64,000 nt of DNA from Spirosomataceae bacterium TFI 002 (GTDB lineage: Bacteria; Bacteroidota; Bacteroidia; Cytophagales; Spirosomataceae): assembly GCA_900230115.1 (NCBI GenBank), contig LT907983.1, forward strand, positions 1,674,001 through 1,738,000, written 5' to 3'. The position numbers and the translations under genes were made by a program. The notes under the pieces are model-generated. The model ran no database searches and was not told the DNA's origin. It worked only from the letters and a program-made list of their open reading frames with translations. This document shows positions 55,701 through 61,700 of this stretch, piece after piece (within the stretch, counting starts at the first letter, position 1; the number at the start of each line of letters is the position of its first letter).

Positions 55701-58700
55701 AACGTTGCCTTTTCTGTTCCACATACCGTCGTCTTGTTTGACGTGATACTTGGAGCGTTTGGCTTGCTGCCTGTGGTGATTACTATCGCATTTGATGCTG
55801 GGCTCTCTCCACAAATATTTGAACAAGTTGCTGTATACGTTCCTGCTGTACTTACCGTGATACTTGCTGTAGTAGCTCCTGTGCTCCATTTCAAGTTCGC
55901 ATTACAGTTAGTAGCTGTCAATGTTGCAGTGGCTCCATCACATAACTCTGTCTTAGTAGACGTTATCGTTGGCGTCGTTGGTGTTGGTATCTTCTGAATT
56001 GTTACTTTATTCGATGAAGTACTTTCTCCACAACTGTTGCTACATGTTGCTGTGTAGTCACCTGATGCACTTACCTGGATGCTTGATCCTGTTGCTCCTG
56101 TGCTCCACTTAATTGTTCCTGTACATCCAGTTGCTGTCAATGTTGCTACCTGACCTTCACAACATGTTGTGCGATCTGTAGTAATCACTGGGGCACTTGG
56201 TGGCGTTCCAGTTCCAATAGTAATTGTATTACTATTTGGTGACGTTCCACATGAATTACTACATGTTGCTGTGTATGTTCCTGCTCCTACTTCGATAGTT
56301 GATGTAGTTGCTCCATTACTCCATGCTAATGTACCTGCACAACCTGCTGCTGTCAACGTTGCCTTCTCTGTTCCACATACCGTCGTCTTGTTCGACGTGA
56401 TACTTGGAGCGTTTGGCTTGCTGCCTGTGGTGATTACTATCGCATTTGATGCTGGGCTCTCTCCACAAATATTTGAACAAGTTGCTGTATACGTTCCTGC
56501 TGTACTTACCGTGATACTTGCTGTAGTAGCTCCTGTGCTCCATTTCAAGTTCGCATTACAGTTCGTAGCTGTCAATGTTGCAGTTGCTCCATCACATAAC
56601 TCTGTCTTAGTAGACGTTATCGTTGGCGTCGTTGGTGTTGGTATCTTCTGAATTGTTACTTTATTCGATGAAGTACTTTCTCCACAACTGTTGCTACATG
56701 TTGCTGTGTAGTCACCTGATGCACTTACCTGGATGCTTGATCCTGTTGCTCCTGTGCTCCACTTAATTGTTCCTGTACATCCAGTTGCTGTCAATGTTGC
56801 TACCTGACCTTCACAACATGTTGTGCGATCTGTAGTAATCACTGGGGCACTTGGTGGCGTTCCAGTTCCAATTGTAATTGTATTACTATTTGGTGATGTT
56901 CCACATGCATTACTACATGTTGCTGTGTATGTTCCTGCTCCTACTTCGATAGTTGATGTAGTTGCTCCATTACTCCATGCTAATGTACCTGTACAACCTG
57001 CTGCTGTCAACGTTGCCTTCTCTGTTCCACATACCGTCGTCTTGTTCGACGTGATACTTGGAGCATTTGGCTTGCTGCCTGTGGTGATTACTATCGCATT
57101 TGATGCTGGGCTCTCTCCACAAATATTTGAACACGTTGCTGTATACGTTCCTGCTGTACTTACCGTGATACTTGCTGTAGTAGCTCCTGTGCTCCATTTC
57201 AAGTTTGCATTACAGTTCGTAGCTGTCAATGTCGCAGTTGCTCCATCACATAACTCTGTCTTGGTAGAGGTTATCGTTGGCGTCGTTGGTGTTGGTATCT
57301 TCTGAATTGTTACTTTATTCGATGAAGTACTTTCTCCACAACTGTTGCTACATGTTGCTGTGTAGTCACCTGATGCACTTACCTGGATGCTTGATCCTGT
57401 TGCTCCTGTGCTCCACTTAATTGTTCCTGTACATCCAGTTGCTGTCAATGTTGCTACCTGACCTTCACAACATGTTGTGCGATCTGTAGTAATCACTGGG
57501 GCACTTGGTGGCGTTCCAGTTCCAATAGTAATTGAATTACTGTTTGGTGATGTTCCACATGAATTACTACATGTTGCTGTGTATGTTCCTGCTCCTACTT
57601 CGATAGTTGATGTAGTTGCTCCATTACTCCATGCTAATGTACCTGTACAACCTGCTGCTGTCAACGTTGCCTTCTCTGTTCCACATACCGTCGTCTTGTT
57701 CGACGTGATACTTGGAGCATTTGGCTTGCTGCCTGTGGTGATTACTATCGCATTTGATGCTGGGCTCTCTCCACAAATATTTGAACACGTTGCTGTATAC
57801 GTTCCTGCTGTACTTACTGTGATACTTGCTGTAGTAGCTCCTGTGCTCCATTTCAAGTTCGCATTACAGTTCGTAGCTGTCAATGTCGCAGTTGCTCCAT
57901 CACATAACTCTGTCTTGGTAGACGTTATCGTTGGCGTCGTTGGTGTTGGTATCTTCTGAATTGTTACTTTATTCGATGAAGTACTTTCTCCACAACTGTT
58001 GCTACATGTTGCTGTGTAGTCACCTGATGCACTTACCTGGATGCTTGATCCTGTTGCTCCTGTGCTCCACTTAATTGTTCCTGTACATCCAGTTGCTGTC
58101 AATGTTGCTACCTGACCTTCACAACATGTTGTGCGATCTGTAGTAATCACTGGGGCACTTGGTGGCGTTCCAGTTCCAATAGTAATTGTATTACTATTTG
58201 GTGATGTTCCACATGAATTACTACATGTTGCTGTGTATGTTCCTGCTCCTACTTCGATAGTTGATGTAGTTGCTCCATTACTCCATGCTAATGTACCTGT
58301 ACAACCTGCTGCTGTCAACGTTGCCTTCTCTGTTCCACATACCGTCGTCTTGTTCGACGTGATACTTGGAGCGTTTGGCTTGCTGCCTGTGGTGATTACT
58401 ATCGCATTTGATGCTGGGCTCTCTCCACAAATATTTGAACACGTTGCTGTATACGTTCCTGCTGTACTTACTGTGATACTTGCTGTAGTAGCTCCTGTGC
58501 TCCATTTCAAGTTCGCATTACAGTTCGTAGCTGTCAATGTCGCAGTTGCTCCATCACATAACTCTGTCTTGGTAGAGGTTATCGTTGGCGTCGTTGGTGT
58601 TGGTATCTTCTGAATTGTTACTTTATTCGATGAAGTACTTTCTCCACAACTGTTGCTACATGTTGCTGTGTAGTCACCTGATGCACTTACCTGGATGCTT

Positions 58701-61700
58701 GATCCTGTTGCTCCTGTGCTCCACTTAATTGTTCCTGTACATCCAGTTGCTGTCAATGTTGCTACCTGACCTTCACAACATGTTGTGCGATCTGTAGTAA
58801 TCACTGGGGCACTTGGTGGCGTTCCAGTTCCAATAGTAATTGTATTACTATTTGGTGATGTTCCACATGAATTACTACATGTTGCTGTGTATGTTCCTGC
58901 TCCTACTTCGATAGTTGATGTAGTTGCTCCATTACTCCATGCTAATGTACCTGTACAACCTGCTGCTGTCAACGTTGCCTTCTCTGTTCCACATACCGTC
59001 GTCTTGTTCGACGTGATACTTGGAGCGTTTGGCTTGCTGCCTGTGGTGATTACTATCGCATTTGATGCTGGGCTCTCTCCACAAATATTTGAACACGTTG
59101 CTGTATACGTTCCTGCTGTACTTACTGTGATACTTGCTGTAGTAGCTCCTGTGCTCCATTTCAAGTTCGCATTACAGTTCGTAGCTGTCAATGTCGCAGT
59201 TGCTCCATCACATAACTCTGTCTTGGTAGAGGTTATCGTTGGCGTCGTTGGTGTTGGTATCTTCTGAATTGTTACTTTATTCGATGAAGTACTTTCTCCA
59301 CAACTGTTGCTACATGTTGCTGTGTAGTCACCTGATGCACTTACCTTGATGCTAGCTGTAGTTGCTCCAGTACTCCATTTCAAAGTTCCTGTACATCCAG
59401 TTGCTGTCAATGTTGCTACCTGACCTTCACAACATGTTGTGCGATCTGTAGTAATACTTGGTGCCTCTGGCTTACTACCCTTCTTAACTTCGATTGAATT
59501 AGACTTAGGACTTGTACAATCATTCAATTCACAAGTTGCTGTATAGATTCCTTCGGTTGAAACAGTAATGGTACTTCCATTGGATCCATTCGACCATTTA
59601 ATTACTCCGCTTGTACATCCTGTTGCAACTAATTTAACTGAACCTTTATCACACAATGTAACTGGTCCATCAATACTAATTGTAGGTGGGTTTGGAAGCG
59701 GTTTAACTGTTACATCAACACTTCCAGAAACTGAGCATCCATTTAAAGTTACGGTGATAGTGTATTTCCCTTGGTTTATTACCGACACGTTTGAAATGGA
59801 AGGAGCTCTTAAAGTAGATATGAAATTATCTGGACCATTCCACTCATATGTTGCACCCACTCCATAATCAGGAGCAATTAGGGTCAACTCCTCTCCTGCA
59901 CATATTGTCGAAGTAGTACTTGTTAAAGGATTCAGTTTTCTTACTTCAACCGCAACTGTTGCTGTAACAGTACATGAATTTGCATCTGTTATTGTAACAG
60001 AATATGTTCCACCCATATTTAATTGTGCATTCACAATTGTTGGGTTTTGTATGTTTGAAGTAAACGTATTTGGACCTGACCATTTGTATGATGAACCTCC
60101 CGTCGCGTTTAAGCGAATTGTTTCACCAAAACATATAGGCGAATTACTTGTCGCTGATCCAATGAGCTGATCTGGTTGATCAACTGTTATTCCTTTTACT
60201 TCTTCTATACATCCGTTAGCATCAGTAATCACAACTGAATAAGTACCTGCAATTAAGCCTGAGATAGTTTTAGTTGTCGCACCATTACTCCAAGAGTATT
60301 TATAATTTGGTGTACCACCAGCTGGATTAACTGTAATTTCACCGTTATTTTCTCCAAAACATTTAACATTTACAACCGTAGTATTAGCTGTAAGGTCAGT
60401 TGGTTCAGATACTTTCACAGTCGCTGTTGCTGTACATGAATTCGCATCTGTTATTGTTACTGTATATGTTCCTGCTATCAATGTACTTGCTGTTGCTCCG
60501 GTTTGTCCATTGCTCCAGCTATAAGTATAACCTGGTGTTCCACCTGTTGCACTTGCTGTTGCACTTCCGTCATTTCCGCCGAAACATTTAACATCTACGC
60601 CTGTAGCAATGGCTAACAATTGTGTTGGTTGCTTGATCTCTACAGTCGCTGTCGCTGTACATGAATTTGCATCTGTTATTGTTACTGTATATGTGCCTGC
60701 TATCAATGTACTTGCAGTTGCTCCGGTTTGACCATTACTCCAGCTATAAGTATAACCCGGTGTTCCACCTGTTGCACTTGCTGTCGCACTTCCGTCATTT
60801 CCGCCGAAACATTTAACATCTACGCCTGTAGCAATGGCTACCAATTGTGTTGGTTGCTTGATCTCTACAGTCGCTGTTGCTGTACATGAATTTGCATCTG
60901 TTATTGTTACTGTATATGTTCCTGCTATCAATGTTGAAGCTGTTGCTCCAGTTTGACCATTGCTCCAGCTATATGTGTAACCTGGGGTTCCACCTGTTGC
61001 ACTTGCTGTTGCACTTCCGTCATTTCCTCCGAAACATTTAACATCTACGCCTGTAGCAATGGCTACCAATTGTGTTGGTTGCTTGATCTCTACAGTCGCT
61101 GTTGCTGTACATGAATTTGCATCTGTTATTGTTACTGTATATGTTCCTGCTATCAATGTACTTGCAGTTGCTCCGGTTTGACCATTGCTCCAGCTATAAG
61201 TATAACCTGGTGTTCCACCTGTTGCACTTGCTGTTGCACTTCCGTCATTTCCGCCGAAACACTTAACATCTATGCCTGTAGCAGTCGCTAACAATTCTGT
61301 TGGTTGCTTGATCTCTACTGTTGCAGTTGCTGTACATGAATTCGCATCTGTTATTGTTACTGTATATGTGCCTGCTATCAATGTACTTGCAGTTGCTCCG
61401 GTTTGACCATTGCTCCAGCTATATGTGTAACCTGGGGTTCCACCTATTGCACTTGCTGTTGCACTTCCGTCATTTCCGCCGAAACATTTAACATCTACAC
61501 CTGTAGCACTTGCTAACAATTCTGTTGGTTGCTTGATCTCTACAGTCGCTGTTGCAGTACATGAATTCGCATCTGTTATTGTTACTGTATATGTGCCTGC
61601 TATCAATGTACTTGCTGTTGTTCCCGTTTGACCATTGCTCCAGCTATAAGTATAACCCGGTGTTCCACCTGTTGCACTTGCTGTTGCACTTCCGTCATTT

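Noticed and set aside
50067-59267. Regular plus-strand frames of about 130 and 160 codons recurring with the array periods
   Set aside because: They are antisense shadows of the adhesin repeats. Each copy gives the same opposite-strand frame because the repeat unit has no plus-strand stops in it, with no independent start or promoter signals.
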